A stretch of 64,000 bases of DNA from Dendrolimus kikuchii (GCA_019925095.2 CM034411.1:7772001-7836000), one strand, 5' to 3'. Shown: positions 11,651-22,159, numbered from the stretch's first letter. Program-made: numbers and translations. Notes: a model not told the origin generated them from the sequence alone.

Positions 11651-14641
11651 ATTAGTTATAATTATTTTGCGATAGTTAAAAAAACTCTCTTCTAAAATTT
11701 TATTTTTCAAGATAACTCATTATTGAAGCAAAAAGACGAACTGTGAAAGTGGTTGTGTATTGATATTTGCTTTTTCTTCATGGGCTAGGGACCGTTTCGG
11801 CTCGTGTATATTATGATGAAATTTTATACATGTGTACTTTCTATATAATGGGAATGGTCTTAATATATATTTATGTTATAACATGGAGTCTTTCTATTGG
11901 ATACCGATCTAAAGCATACTCAACGAAAGACTTGTAGAAAGCTCAATTATTTTGTACACTTAATGTGCTCTGCAAATATAATTCAAAAGAAATAATACCT
12001 CAATTTTGAGATTATTTTCATCAATTATCAGTATTTTGACAGCATACTTTAAAATGTCGTTAATCTCCTATGTACGGTTAAGTTTCAAAATACCTGTTAT
12101 ATACATAAATCCAGTAGATATCAATTTAAAATTACTTAAATGTTTTACATGAAGAAATATTAGTGACTCAAGAACCTATCAACACTTGTACTAAACATAT
12201 TTCATTTCCCATCTTATCTCGACAAAGGCGGCGTACCCATGCGCCTGCGCAGCAACCGGCGCGAATCGACTACAAAAGATTTACGACCTCTGCACTAAAA
12301 GCAAATGTAATTTATACCTCTCAAATCTGTCCCTTTCATTAACATTAAAGTGGAAAAGAGACAACGATACAAGCAGATTGTGGCAAGTAAAGTTTGTACT
12401 TTGGGAAAGTTAAAGGAATTTTGTGCAAGGCGTCAAATGGAATTCAGCTAATGCTTGGAATAATGGCGTGAAATTCTTCGAGGCTTACAACTTAATCATT
12501 AAACAATTTTAGTTTGTTTATAAAAATTCCGTCGTAAAGATGTTATCGGCTGCTGGATTATGTAAAAGAATTTGTGGTATCTTTTTACATTACAATAAAA
12601 TTCTGAATCAGATTCATCTGGACGTTTTAATAATTATATGATCAAATCAACAGATGTAATGAATTGGATAGTTTTAAATGTCAAATGTAGCAGCTGCGAG
12701 ACAATCTTTGGTTATTTTAACTAATGACATAAAAGAACAATACTAATTACAAACGCGCAGTAAAAAAACCTATAATGTATATAGACCAAAAGAATTTAAT
12801 TCAAACGACGATGTTGGTTCTTTAGTGTGCGTAGAGTATTTTTTGGCGTCTTGTTCTAGTATTAAAAAACAAAATAAAAAATGCATGATATATGTATGTA
12901 GTTTCCATAACGTGGTCAATCGATGTGTGATGTTATTGCAAATGGATAGTGTGAGAATTAATAGTAAAAATATACCAAAAAAGAGATGAATGGATTGTCG
13001 GAAGATTGACATGATTGTATGTAGTATGACAAGGGACATATGCCAGAACAGATGAGTATCGAAGGAAAAGTAAAATAACAATCAACGATCATACGTAAAA
13101 CTCCCAAATGGTTGGGAAAATATAAAAGGGAATAAATATTAAAACGAATTGAGAAATAATTTCCAAGAAATTAGAACCTAAGGTTAACACGACGAATACC
13201 GAATGAAAATGTAGTCAAAAAATAAATCGCCATCACCATCACAAATCATAGCGTGTCATTTATTATTTAGTATACACAAAAACAGTCAATTCTCTATTAG
13301 CTACAAGAAAAGCTATTAACTAACGTCACAAGGCTATCTTACTGAAGAAATTCTAAGAACTATCTCTGATCTTAGTTATTACTACATGAACAAAAACAAC
13401 TTTTTGTTGTTTGTACGGCCGTCGCTCGATCTATATCAAATTATTTTCTCGGATGGTAATAATATATTTGTTATTCGGCTACTGGGCGTCGGAGAGCTTA
13501 ATTTAATCGATTTCCAATTTGTTATTGCTGAAATTGAGTAATCAGAGTATTGATTTGCCGAAACAAGTGTTAACAAGGAAGAACACTAAGAAATAACTTG
13601 ACGCCCTGCAATCTCAGTTGGCGCTACCAGTGCGTTCTTGTTTTTATAGAATACTGTCAATTAATGTCTTATTATTTAAAACATAATTTTCATCATCAGT
13701 CATATATTTAAAGCAATTTGTAAACTTCATGACATTAAAATTAGGATTTTCAATTTATTGACGTTAGCAACTCAGCATGCTGTGTCTGAGTCATTTTTAT
13801 ACTCAATAACTTTATTTGCGAATGTAGTGTTTTTGTTGATATTTATACAATTGTAAAGCACAGTACATTCTACCATGTAGTTATTAAACATTAATATTAA
13901 CATTAAATAATTACAATGATATACTTATTCAAGAACAAAGTCAAGCTCAATTAAACTTGTTATTTAAGTAAAAATAAAACAAATTACAAAGCTTAGCTAT
14001 GTCGACAATAACGACAAAAATTACCCTTAAGAAATATCACCTAATTCTTCCGTCAGCAACTTTTTCTTAGTACTGAGTAACAAGAGCTACAATTTAGATA
14101 TGCAAAAGTAACATTTACATACCTAAAATATTACGGCACACAAAATGACAGTCGGTACTTAGTGTATTTAAATAAAATAAATTAATACTTAATATGTTCA
14201 GTAAAGTATAATTAGTATAAAAAAGTTAGACAAAAACAAAACCCACTCAACCTAAAAAGAAATAATCTACCATCTTGAAGTCGGTGTGAAGTAAAGCTAC
14301 AGCAACTTGCAAAATACAGTAATTTTAATGTTTTATTTCGCACCCACTTCAAGATGTAATAGAAAATATTTATTTTGTGCTTTTTTTAGTTTGAAGTCGA
14401 TTTTGTTTTTCTTAAAATAAAAAATATTTTCTTTTTAGTTGCGCATATACTTGAATAGTTATAGATATAATATATTAAACACCTGTAGAAATTCTACTGC
14501 TTGCACGCATATACAAGGTTGCCATCTAACTCTCGATGTAGGCGCTTTTCAACAAGGGCTGCTCTCTATATCCCTGGAATCCATTCATCAGATCCTCACT
14601 AGGTGACAATTGGGACCGACCTAAGGAGTATACTCGTTCGA
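11651..14641. other. Long AT-rich stretch without a gene
   Basis: No recognised reading frame or repeat copy. The only compositional island is 12228-12300, containing a GCGCCTGCGC motif. The minus-strand frame at 12770-13081 is hydrophobic low-complexity sequence with no family resemblance. Confidence 0.5.
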
Positions 14642-14655
14642 ATAAGAAAAATACA
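14642..14655. repeat. Left 14-bp direct repeat flanking the Penelope-like element
   Basis: ATAAGAAAAATACA, identical to 16565-16578. Interpreted as the target-site duplication; the inner few bases overlap the inverted repeat at 14651. Confidence 0.65.
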
Positions 14656-14721
14656 TAATAAAACTACGTTTTAACGGTTTTAAGCGCGGTAATTTTATTT
14701 GATTTTGGTTTTTCCGACGTT
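14651..14721 (-). repeat. Left inverted repeat of the Penelope-like element (71 bp)
   Basis: Reverse complement of 16466-16536 over its full length by eye. It breaks off at CCGACGTT and continues directly into reverse-transcriptase codons (14722 onward). Inverted terminal pieces joined to 5'-truncated bodies are a known property of Penelope-like elements. Confidence 0.85.
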
Positions 14722-16173
14722 ACGCCTAAACTGTATGGGTTACCTAAAATTCACAAAAACAACATCCCCTTGCGCCCTATAGTTAGCCAGCTTGACTCAC
14801 CAACATACAGACTGGCACAACATCTCGCGAAGACACTCAACAATCTCCGCGGCAACACACCCTACCATGTCAAGGATTCCTTCGACTTCATCAGCGCAAT
14901 TGAAAATTTGACATTGGCTGAGGATGAAATACTAGTCAGTTTTGATGTCCAGTCCTTATTTACCAGTTTACCAGTGGAAGACTGCATTGAGATTGTCAAA
15001 AGGAAGCTAATAGATAATAACATGCCTGAGGAATATGCAGATCTACTAAAACATTGCCTCACATCTGGCTATTTCGTGTGGGACTACGGCTTCTACGACC
15101 AAATCAACGGTGTAGCCATGGGCTCACCGGTGTCTCCTGTCGTAGCTGACATTTTTATGGAAGACTTCGAGCAGAAGGCACTGGATACCGCTCCGGCTAA
15201 GCCGAAGATGTATAAAAGGTACGTAGACGATACTTTTGCCGTCCTCCCAAACGATAAAGTCTCTGCATTTCTAGATCATCTCAATTCCATTAGCAGTAAT
15301 ATTAAATTTACTATGGAACTAGAGGCAAATAATAAATTAGCTTTTCTGGATGTGCTCATCCTAAGGAACCCTGACAATACTCTTGGTCATACGGTGTATA
15401 GGAAACCTACCCATACAGATAAATACCTTAATGGTTCGTCTCACCACCATCCTAGTCAGTTAGCTACCGTGGGCAAATCTTTGTTTCAGAGAGCACAGAA
15501 AATTTGTGACGAGAACCACATAGCTGGAGAGCTTCAGCATGTCAAGCGAGTTCTACAACGCAATCAGCTGAAGACTCCACACCAACGTCACAAAGGCCCC
15601 AAACCACCTTCAGTTGAGCGGTGCCCTGCTACCCTACCCTACATCAAGGGGGTCACAGACAGAATTGGTCACATCCTCAGGCGAGCTTCAATCAAAACAT
15701 ATTTCAAGCCGCAGAAAAAGATTACCCAATTTCTGAGACCTGTGAAATGCAATATCCCACTCCAGGATGAAGGGGTTTACAAGCTTGATTGTGAGTGTGG
15801 ATTGTCATACATTGGGCAAACAAAGAGGAGCATAAAAACACGAGTAAAAGAACACATTGCTGACATGAAACACACAAGGTCTACGAAGTCTGCGATCAGT
15901 GAACACACGCTGGATAAACCCAACCACTACATCAGATTCGATAACCCACAAATCCTCGCGAAAGAGAATCGTTTCATACCTAGAATGATGCGTGAGGCTA
16001 TTGAAATCAAAAAACACCCAAATTTCAATAGAGAAGATGGTTGGCAAGTACCACCTGTTTGGGATCCAATTATCAAAACTATTAAGACCCAAACCCAGCA
16101 AAAACCAGCTGCCAGACCTCAAGACACTGTGAGCTCTTTCTGCGTACAACGGAACACAAACCAACTTGACTGA
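14722..16173 (+). CDS. Penelope-type reverse transcriptase with GIY-YIG endonuclease, N-terminally truncated
   Basis: The frame is open from the inverted-repeat junction at 14722 to TGA at 16173; there is no ATG near its start and residue numbering below begins at the TTG codon at 14770. Upstream codons read PKLYGLPKIHK, a hallmark Penelope RT motif. Then RPIVS (2-6), motif A SFDVQSLFTS (57-66, catalytic D59), GVAMGSPVSPVVADI (114-128), catalytic RYVDDTF (150-156), LAFLDV (190-195) and YRKPTHTDKYL (210-220). The C-terminal endonuclease has GVYKLDCECGLSYIGQTKRS (335-354): the GIY and YIG parts, a CxC pair, then EH at 361-362 and H379, the CCHH arrangement of Penelope endonucleases; KEN at 398-400 supplies the expected acidic residue and N. 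Full-length Penelope proteins are considerably longer, so the N-terminal third is lost. The protein would copy RNA primed at a nick made by the GIY-YIG domain. No frameshift or stop is seen. Other RT families are excluded by the GIY-YIG domain. Confidence 0.93.
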   Translation, partial: TPKLYGLPKIHKNNIPLRPIVSQLDSPTYRLAQHLAKTLNNLRGNTPYHVKDSFDFISAIENLTLAEDEILVSFDVQSLFTSLPVEDCIEIVKRKLIDNNMPEEYADLLKHCLTSGYFVWDYGFYDQINGVAMGSPVSPVVADIFMEDFEQKALDTAPAKPKMYKRYVDDTFAVLPNDKVSAFLDHLNSISSNIKFTMELEANNKLAFLDVLILRNPDNTLGHTVYRKPTHTDKYLNGSSHHHPSQLATVGKSLFQRAQKICDENHIAGELQHVKRVLQRNQLKTPHQRHKGPKPPSVERCPATLPYIKGVTDRIGHILRRASIKTYFKPQKKITQFLRPVKCNIPLQDEGVYKLDCECGLSYIGQTKRSIKTRVKEHIADMKHTRSTKSAISEHTLDKPNHYIRFDNPQILAKENRFIPRMMREAIEIKKHPNFNREDGWQVPPVWDPIIKTIKTQTQQKPAARPQDTVSSFCVQRNTNQLD

Positions 16174-16430
16174 TAATTACTTTTATTTTTCCTTCCACCC
16201 ATTTTAATATTATATAAAATTATTAGAGCTAGGCATGTTTGCTGAAGAGTTTCTTGCGCCGCTTCTTCTCTTCAAGCCATAACATGTTGCGAAGCGGTAG
16301 TAAATTAGATTAGGCTCCCATAGATTAAATAATAACCATAAACAAAATTAAAAATTAAATAATTAAAATTAATAAGTTGGCGGTAGGCTAAATAAAACTT
16401 TAACAATACTCGTTGACACTTGACATCTTT
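16174..16430 (+). other. 3' UTR of the Penelope-like element
   Basis: Non-coding; repeated in reverse complement at 37420-37633 and 54090-54229, including CATGTTGCGAAGCGGTAGTAAATT and TTAAACAAAATTAAAAATTAAAT-like blocks. Confidence 0.75.
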
Positions 16431-16433
16431 GTC

Positions 16434-16475
16434 TTCCGTGATCACGGCCACTGAAAAGTGGCCGAAACGTCGGAA
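16434..16475 (+). ncRNA. Hammerhead-ribozyme-like motif in the Penelope terminal region
   Basis: Order of parts: stem I strand TTCC, GTGATCA in the place of the CUGAUGA core, one extra C, stem II GGCCACT-GAAA-AGTGGCC, then GAAAC-GTC and stem I strand GGAA. GAAAC followed by GUC with an almost absent stem III is the arrangement known for Penelope hammerheads. Relative to the standard core, positions 3 and 8 (C and G) are G and C, which would preserve their base pair. The extra base before stem II is not standard. All four terminal copies keep the layout. Activity is unproven. Alternative: CCGTGATCACGG is also a simple palindrome. Confidence 0.55.
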
Positions 16476-16536
16476 AAACCAAAATCAAATAAAATTACCG
16501 CGCTTAAAACCGTTAAAACGTAGTTTTATTATGTAT
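16466..16536 (+). repeat. Right inverted repeat of the Penelope-like element (71 bp)
   Basis: Reverse complement of 14651-14721; includes TAAAATTACCGCGCTTAAAA. The same sequence begins the minus-strand copies at 32997 and 53977. Confidence 0.85.
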
Positions 16537-16564
16537 ACAAGTCGCGAAAACTTAAGAAAATATT

Positions 16565-16578
16565 ATAAGAAAAATACA
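16565..16578. repeat. Right 14-bp direct repeat flanking the Penelope-like element
   Basis: ATAAGAAAAATACA, identical to 14642-14655. Confidence 0.65.
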
Positions 16579-17423
16579 GTTGAATTTCAAACCTCCCTCT
16601 TTTCGATGTCGGTTAAAAACTAAGATAATAATAACAATAAGACTATCTGTAAGTCTAAACTCAAAGGTGGCACCGGTCGCGGGCTTATCGTAGTTAGCTC
16701 ATAGAATAGTTAACACACGCACATTAGATATGTGTACCTATTAAAGCTATCTAAAGAGCAACAATCACTTAATATATTCCTCTCTGTGACAGTATGTGTC
16801 AACAATGTTAATATTTATGAGTCAGTGCATCGCTTACACAATAACTCAATGTATTGTATATGGCCGATGCAAATTATTCCAGTCGTACTTAATGCAGATT
16901 ACAAAACAGGAAACGGTACAATAGTGGTACTCATGGTTGGAACTTGTTACTTCTGGTGGGTTCTCATTTTATTAAGAGAGCTACCGCTTCTCCCGTAGGC
17001 TTGAAATAAAACAAAAGAAGGAACACCGAGGGATTTTAGCGGGTATCGCCGACTTAGGTGACAAGAACTTCTTCGGGGGTGCTAGTACCATTGTCACGCT
17101 AACGTGGCGAATCTCTCCTAGAAACTCATTGAAAAAAGTAGCCCAAGTTGTGATATCAAATCACAGTGAAGGGTATAGGTAACTAGCGTCTTAAAAAGAA
17201 CAAATTTAATTGAAAAATACTCAAAGAATTTTGTTAAAAGCAATTTTCATCCAAAGTATATGTAAGTACTGTCCAAACTTGAGTTTTTTTTTACAATTTT
17301 GCAACCTATAGTTGAAAAGTTAGAAGGGGAACTTCTTGGGAATTCGAAATAGCGGCGAATTAAAGTTACTAATTTTGGAAGACCCGTCTAACTGTATAAC
17401 ACTGCCTAAGTACACTCATTTTT
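16579..17423. other. Non-coding stretch with a GC-rich repeat fragment
   Basis: 16995-17120 (GAAGGAACACCGAGGGATTTTAG, GGGGGTGCTAGTACCATTGTCACG, GTGGCGAATCTC) is a diverged piece of the GC-rich family at 26400-26510. The rest is featureless. Confidence 0.5.
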
Positions 17424-17840
17424 TTGTTTTTAAACTTTGTTTATAGAAGAACATCAAACGTGAATAGGTACTATGTTCATAATACTATTAACAGCATTAT
17501 TTCCAATAAAAAAGATACACCAGCTACTAAAATAGTTAATTTAGATCTGAGCCACAAAAATACCCTTGGTATAAAACAGAAAAAAATCCATTTACCAAAC
17601 ACAACACAACATTTCCAATGAGTGACCAAAGTCTCAGCTAGTAAAACCCCTATTCAGCTTAATTCAAGTACGACACAGAATTTGCCTGTGTCTAACACTA
17701 ATTCCATTGAATGTGGCGCTCTACGCCGGCGCCAGAAAGCTTTCAAAAAGATAAAACGCCATAACAATCGTTTAGGAAGGCAAGGGCGGGACAATGGCTC
17801 GGACGCCAAGCGGCGTAAGTTGCCAGGTGGAATATATTGA
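17424..17840 (+). pseudogene. Coding-like frame with one internal TGA; possible retroelement ORF1 remnant or lost exon
   Basis: One frame stays open for about 138 codons except TGA at 17619-17621. The C-terminal half is strongly basic (CGALRRRQKAFKKIKRHN at roughly codons 93-110, then DAKRRKLPGG), rich in S/T/N before it, resembling the low-complexity N-terminal part of non-LTR retrotransposon ORF1 proteins. It is also bounded by a good acceptor (pyrimidine-rich tract then TTTATAG, exon from 17447) and a GTAAGT donor at 17815. I do not recognise a family; function unknown. Confidence 0.35.
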
Positions 17841-20800
17841 CAGGAACATCGGAATTCGTAATATTAGGAATTTAAACGTTTCGAGGAATGAAGTCAAATT
17901 TACAAAACATTAAACGGTTAATACGAGTAGTAAAGAAGCCTGTACGCTTTCTTACATTCTTGGGCTCAGATTTTAAAAAGATTACAGTCATTTTTATTAC
18001 GTTGTTATTTTTTTTTTATAATTGTAGAGAGGTTACTTATTTTGAATGAATTAATCGTGTGGTGTAAGTGTTTTCATAATATTAATTGCTGGAATTAATT
18101 CACATTTAAATCGATCATGGTAAACGATAACTTATTTTATTTGTGACCTGATTATTAAGATTTCTCGTCTTCCACGTAGAATTTAGGGCTGATGAATGAA
18201 TTTAGGGCTATTTTGCAATGGAAAATATAATAATATTTAAGCCACATTACAACCCATTACATTTAGGTCTAAAATTCCCAGACTCCTTTAATTTCATTAT
18301 TTATTTATATTGCGAGGATTTAAGAAGTATATAAGTACATTTAGTGTACCGAATTTGATATTAAATGTTTTCTATGTAGTTATAGAAAACATAGAAAATT
18401 AAAAATAAAGAAAACACTGTTCCGTTTTGAAGAAGACAATGTTTCTAGTTTAAGATGATAATATAAATAATTTAATTTGTCATTCGAGTTCCTATTTATT
18501 TAAAACAAGTAATCATAGAGATGAATAGAAAAGTGTAATTAATTAAAAACAGAACTCTAAAATGAACAAAAAAATAAAAAGTGTAACACGGAGGTTTTGT
18601 TCTTCAGCACCAACCTCTACCAACGTTTATGAATATATATATATAATGTCATGTCATGTAAGGGAGACTTCGCTTATGTCTGCGATAATATAAGACGTTT
18701 TCTAATTACTAAACGAATCCAAATTTATCTATAACATCTTTAATAATTAATTGTGGTAGCTTAATATATTTAAACTACTATAAAAGTATGTAAAATATTC
18801 GCCATGAATGTGAATGAGTTTAAAGAAATGTATCTTTATATGAGGCAGCCCCAGTAGTAAGGTGCCGCCGAGTCAGCTGTGTCTGCGAGCTGCCGCCATG
18901 CTGGTTTTTATTTTTTAAACTGCCAGCTTAGACAAACGATTCGATTGAGTCACCGGATTTGGATTTCGTTTTTAGAACGTTTACTGACATGTTGAAAGAT
19001 TCCGTATTGAAATGTTGCATTCCGATTTACGTAATTTCGGTTACTCTATATGTGAATTTTGAATTAAAATGCATTGAAAATATTTTCAACTTAAATATGA
19101 TTTTTCCTTTGTAGCGATTATTTAAACTTAAGTATAGTATTTTAACTGTTTTTTACATAATTTAGCGATGACCAACGCATATAATGAGGTCATATAATAT
19201 TCAAGTTGATAAATTGTTCAAGACCGCGTGGTAAACAATTATTATTATAATACTGGATGGATGCCACGTAACACCGGAAAACGTCATTTTTATAATGTGC
19301 AATTTTTATCAGTTAATACGTAATAACTCACATTTGATTAATTAAGTATAAAGTTAAAAAGCTACTAATTATTCGAATAAAGTATAAAGATTTCATTCAA
19401 ATTAGAAAAATAAAAAAGAACAACGGCAGGAAAACGTGACGAAAACGCAGTGAAAGTACAAATAAAAATTCCGCGGTTATCCAACTAATCTTTACATGAA
19501 AAGCATAATTAGTTTAGTTCATTTACATTTCACTGATAACGAACGTTACAGAATAAAATATTACAAAAACAGCTTAGGCTTAATTAATTTCGTTGGCCGC
19601 CCGACATGACAGATATTCAAAATTAACAGTCAAGTCGCAAGTGCGTTCTAAAATGTAGATAATAAATCAACGTCGCTGGTTAAAAAAGAACTCGATAAGC
19701 GCGACTCCGGGAAACCATACGAAAATTGCCAAAAATCCACCGCGAGAATTATTAGAGAAAGTTTTTTAATAACGCGGATTCAATCTCAATCGAAAAATAC
19801 GTAACAAAAAACCCTCCATACAACAGTAAGAAAAATGTGTAAACATGTCAGGGGACCGGTTCAGGTACGCCATTTTTTATTGAATTGAACACCTATGCGC
19901 CCGACAGGGACGCTTGGCTTCCCTACCTTTTCATGCTCGAAGAAAACCACAGACAAGAATGAGACAAAACATTTCTCCATCTCTCTCACCCAACGATGCA
20001 TTCATAGGGACAAAGAATAAGTAGTAATAAAGACGTGACATTCGTGCAGATGGTGGATAAAACTTAAATGCTTGGCAGTTTGTTCGCTCTTCGACTAATA
20101 AAAAGCACGGAACAGATACGTTGTTACACGCTCTTTGGTTCCAGAAACTCATGGAGACATTAAAGGAAATGGCTCGCTTCAAAGCAAGCGTACATCGGCT
20201 GCCACGTTGGTGGTAACGGCAAGACTTTTTTGCTATTGGCTCGGAATTGGAGAAAAGAAAACGACAAACATTCAACGTCTTAATTCCGGAGCAAAGCGAG
20301 CGGACCTGATTGCGTTTAAACTGTCCCGAATGGTCGGAGACACAAAACCTAAATAGAAGAGTACAATTATTCCAAACCCGTAATTTTTACAATCGTCCCG
20401 GGTTGTATTTCATTCGAATGTTTCTAAGCGATGTTTCGTGATCCATCTGTTTCGTCTTTCATGACCCGAGATTCTGTCCTCGCGGGCCAATTAGTGAAGG
20501 AGAGATCCGATATCCCCGTTGCGATCGAAAGGGACAACTTGGGCCTCCAATTTTTACCTGATGTTATTACTAGCGTTGACAGTGGTATTACAAGAGTCGC
20601 AAAAGTGTCTCACGCTTTTAAAATCCTAATATTATTGTACATTGATGACGTTTAATAGGATTTAAGAAATAGTTGCTCCAAACAAATTTATTGCACGATT
20701 GACGCCTGCCCTCTTATTGTTGTAGCGACTTGGGGCCCAATTCTGCTATTTCAACATCTTGGTGTTGCGATGATATTCAAAGTATGCCATTGTGATAGTG

Positions 20801-21175
20801 CAAATAATTCGGATTCTACTAAATTCAAAATATCTTTTCGAAATCGTCGCGTCGGAATAATAGTAGAAAAAAATTGGCATCACCATTTGCAGACATGGCG
20901 TGAACCGAAATGAATATTACAAAGCTACCAACATTTTAAACAATAATTTCGCGAGTATTCGCTTATAAAAATTTATAAAGTTAGATTAGCGTGCCTTGGC
21001 ACGCCATTGGAAGTAACAGAATACCGAAATCAGGCAAACCTACGATTAAGATGATAGTATCCGGCGATTTTGATGAGATAGTAATAGCAGGATTAGGCCA
21101 TTGCACTGTTTGCTATTACGTTCACTACACTCTACATTCGACATTCGACATTCGAATGCTGCTAGTAGTCTATTT
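17841..21175. other. Long stretch without a recognised gene
   Basis: Mostly AT-rich. Small GC-richer islands at 18845-18900 and 19840-20620 have no repeat partner in the window and no convincing protein frame; they could be conserved non-coding DNA. The frames at 19931-20275 (-) and 20135-20655 (+) show no motif. Confidence 0.45.
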
Positions 21176-21420
21176 ATGGCCGGTTCCTAATTTTTACTAT
21201 TCATTCAGTTGCTTTGTGATCGGTTGAATTTTGACGTTACTTGTATAATAATAATAATAATAATAATAATCGGCAGACAAACACACACATTGTATATCCC
21301 CAAATTAAGCAAGTTACGCTTGTGTTATGGGTAATATACAACGGACTACTCTGGGAGCTTATGTCAAATTTTAACTGATATTAACGCAAAGGAACGGTCG
21401 ATAAGGTATAGGAACTGGAT
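21176..21420. mobile_element. TGGCCGGTTCC MITE, copy with internal expansion
   Basis: Left end TGGCCGGTTCCTAAT (21177-21191), right end the inverted GGTATAGGAACTGGA (21405-21419). The middle shares GTTGAATTTTGACGTTACTTGTAT and GGGAGCTTATGTCAAATTTTA with the 22019 copy but carries an extra insertion (about 21245-21350) starting with a (TAA)n run. Confidence 0.6.
21247..21271. repeat. (TAA)n microsatellite
   Basis: Repeated ATA/TAA triplets inside the MITE copy. Confidence 0.9.
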
Positions 21421-21474
21421 ATTAGCAAACGAAACTTTAGTATAAAACAAATTTGTGTTTAGAAGTGTCGTGTT

Positions 21475-21970
21475 GTGTTCGTGTGTAGAAGTGACACAAA
21501 GTGTGACAAGAGACAAGATATATCCGTGCAGGAACGGAGAAAGAATACAATTTCCTGCGGCCGGGCGGCCTGTCGTAAGAGGCGACAAAACAACCCACAG
21601 CCAGGTGGTAGAGCATTTGCCCGAATGGATGGCTACCACCCCTGGTCTAAAGTATGTCTTCATAACAACGTTGAGTTGTGTTGCGGCATTAGTGACCAGG
21701 TTCCAGTCTCCCTTAAGAGAGCAGCAGCGCATTTGTAGCACCTTTGGTGTTGTAAATATCCATAGGCGATGGTAACCGCTTTCCATCAAGTGGGCCGTCC
21801 GCTTGTCTGCTGAACTCCTGCAATAAAAAAAAGGGAAGGATTTCGTGATGTCACAATTCATATATCATATCGTTATACTACGTTATTTAAGTTTTTAAAC
21901 ACGAAATTTGAAGTATTAACGAAAACCTTCAGAACATTTCCTACTCTATCTGTATGTGTAATAAGTGTTT
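21475..21970 (+). repeat. Copy of the 61.9-kb repeat, split by a SINE-like insertion
   Basis: GTAGAAGTGACACAAAGTGTGACAAG on the left and GGATTTCGTGATGTCACA ... ACACGAAATTTGAAGTATTAAC ... CTATCTGTATG on the right are contiguous at 61910-62075. The SINE-like copy at 21524-21832 interrupts them, so 61.9 kb serves as the empty site. Confidence 0.65.
21524..21832 (+). mobile_element. SINE-like element family 1, copy 1 (full length)
   Basis: Starts CCGTGCAGGAACGGAGAAAG and ends CTCCTGCAATAAAAAAAA, about 309 bp. A box-like TGTCGTAAGAGG at 21571-21582 and a B box-like GGTTCCAGTCTCC near 21700 are present but farther apart than in a tRNA, so pol III origin is uncertain. The last ~90 bp (GCAAATGTCCATAGGCGATGG and onward) match the 3' end of a LINE. 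The short reading frames across it are shared by all copies but have no protein family. Confidence 0.65.
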
Positions 21971-22018
21971 GTTTACCGACTACATTTTTTAATTGCGAAG
22001 TTGTCAAAGGTCTACTTA

Positions 22019-22155
22019 TGGCCGGTTCCTATATTTAACTATTCATTCACATGCCTTTCCATCGTTTGAATTTTGATATGACTTGTATGGAGCTTATTTC
22101 AAATTTTAGTCGATAGTAAGGGAAATGAGCGGTCTATAAGATATATGAACTGGCC
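22019..22155. mobile_element. TGGCCGGTTCC MITE, compact copy
   Basis: GGCCGGTTCCTATAT at 22020-22034 pairs with ATATATGAACTGGCC at 22141-22155 (13 of 15). Copies at 21176-21420 and 6609-6690. About 137 bp, no coding content; class not determined. Confidence 0.6.
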
Positions 22156-22159
22156 GTTA

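Larger units (their letters stand above)
14651..16564 (+). mobile_element. Penelope-like retroelement, 5'-truncated copy
   Basis: About 1.9 kb unit made of a left inverted repeat, an uninterrupted RT plus GIY-YIG reading frame, a 3' UTR (16174-16430), a hammerhead-like fold (16434-16475) and a right inverted repeat. It is flanked by a 14-bp direct repeat. Three solo or truncated copies of its 3' region lie in the window on the minus strand (32997-33115, 37361-37633, 53977-54229). The intact frame suggests a young insertion, although the N-terminal part of the RT protein is missing. Confidence 0.85.

Noticed and set aside
16436..16447. CCGTGATCACGG as a simple transcription-factor palindrome
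   Set aside because: Possible, but the flanking stem II, GAAAC-GTC and stem I parts conserved in other copies fit the hammerhead layout better; kept as an alternative explanation in the feature entry.
21455..21775. Frames of 87-106 codons conserved among the 21.5, 55 and 60 kb copies
   Set aside because: Conservation is due to recent common origin of the SINE-like repeat; different frames are open in different copies and none has a protein family resemblance.
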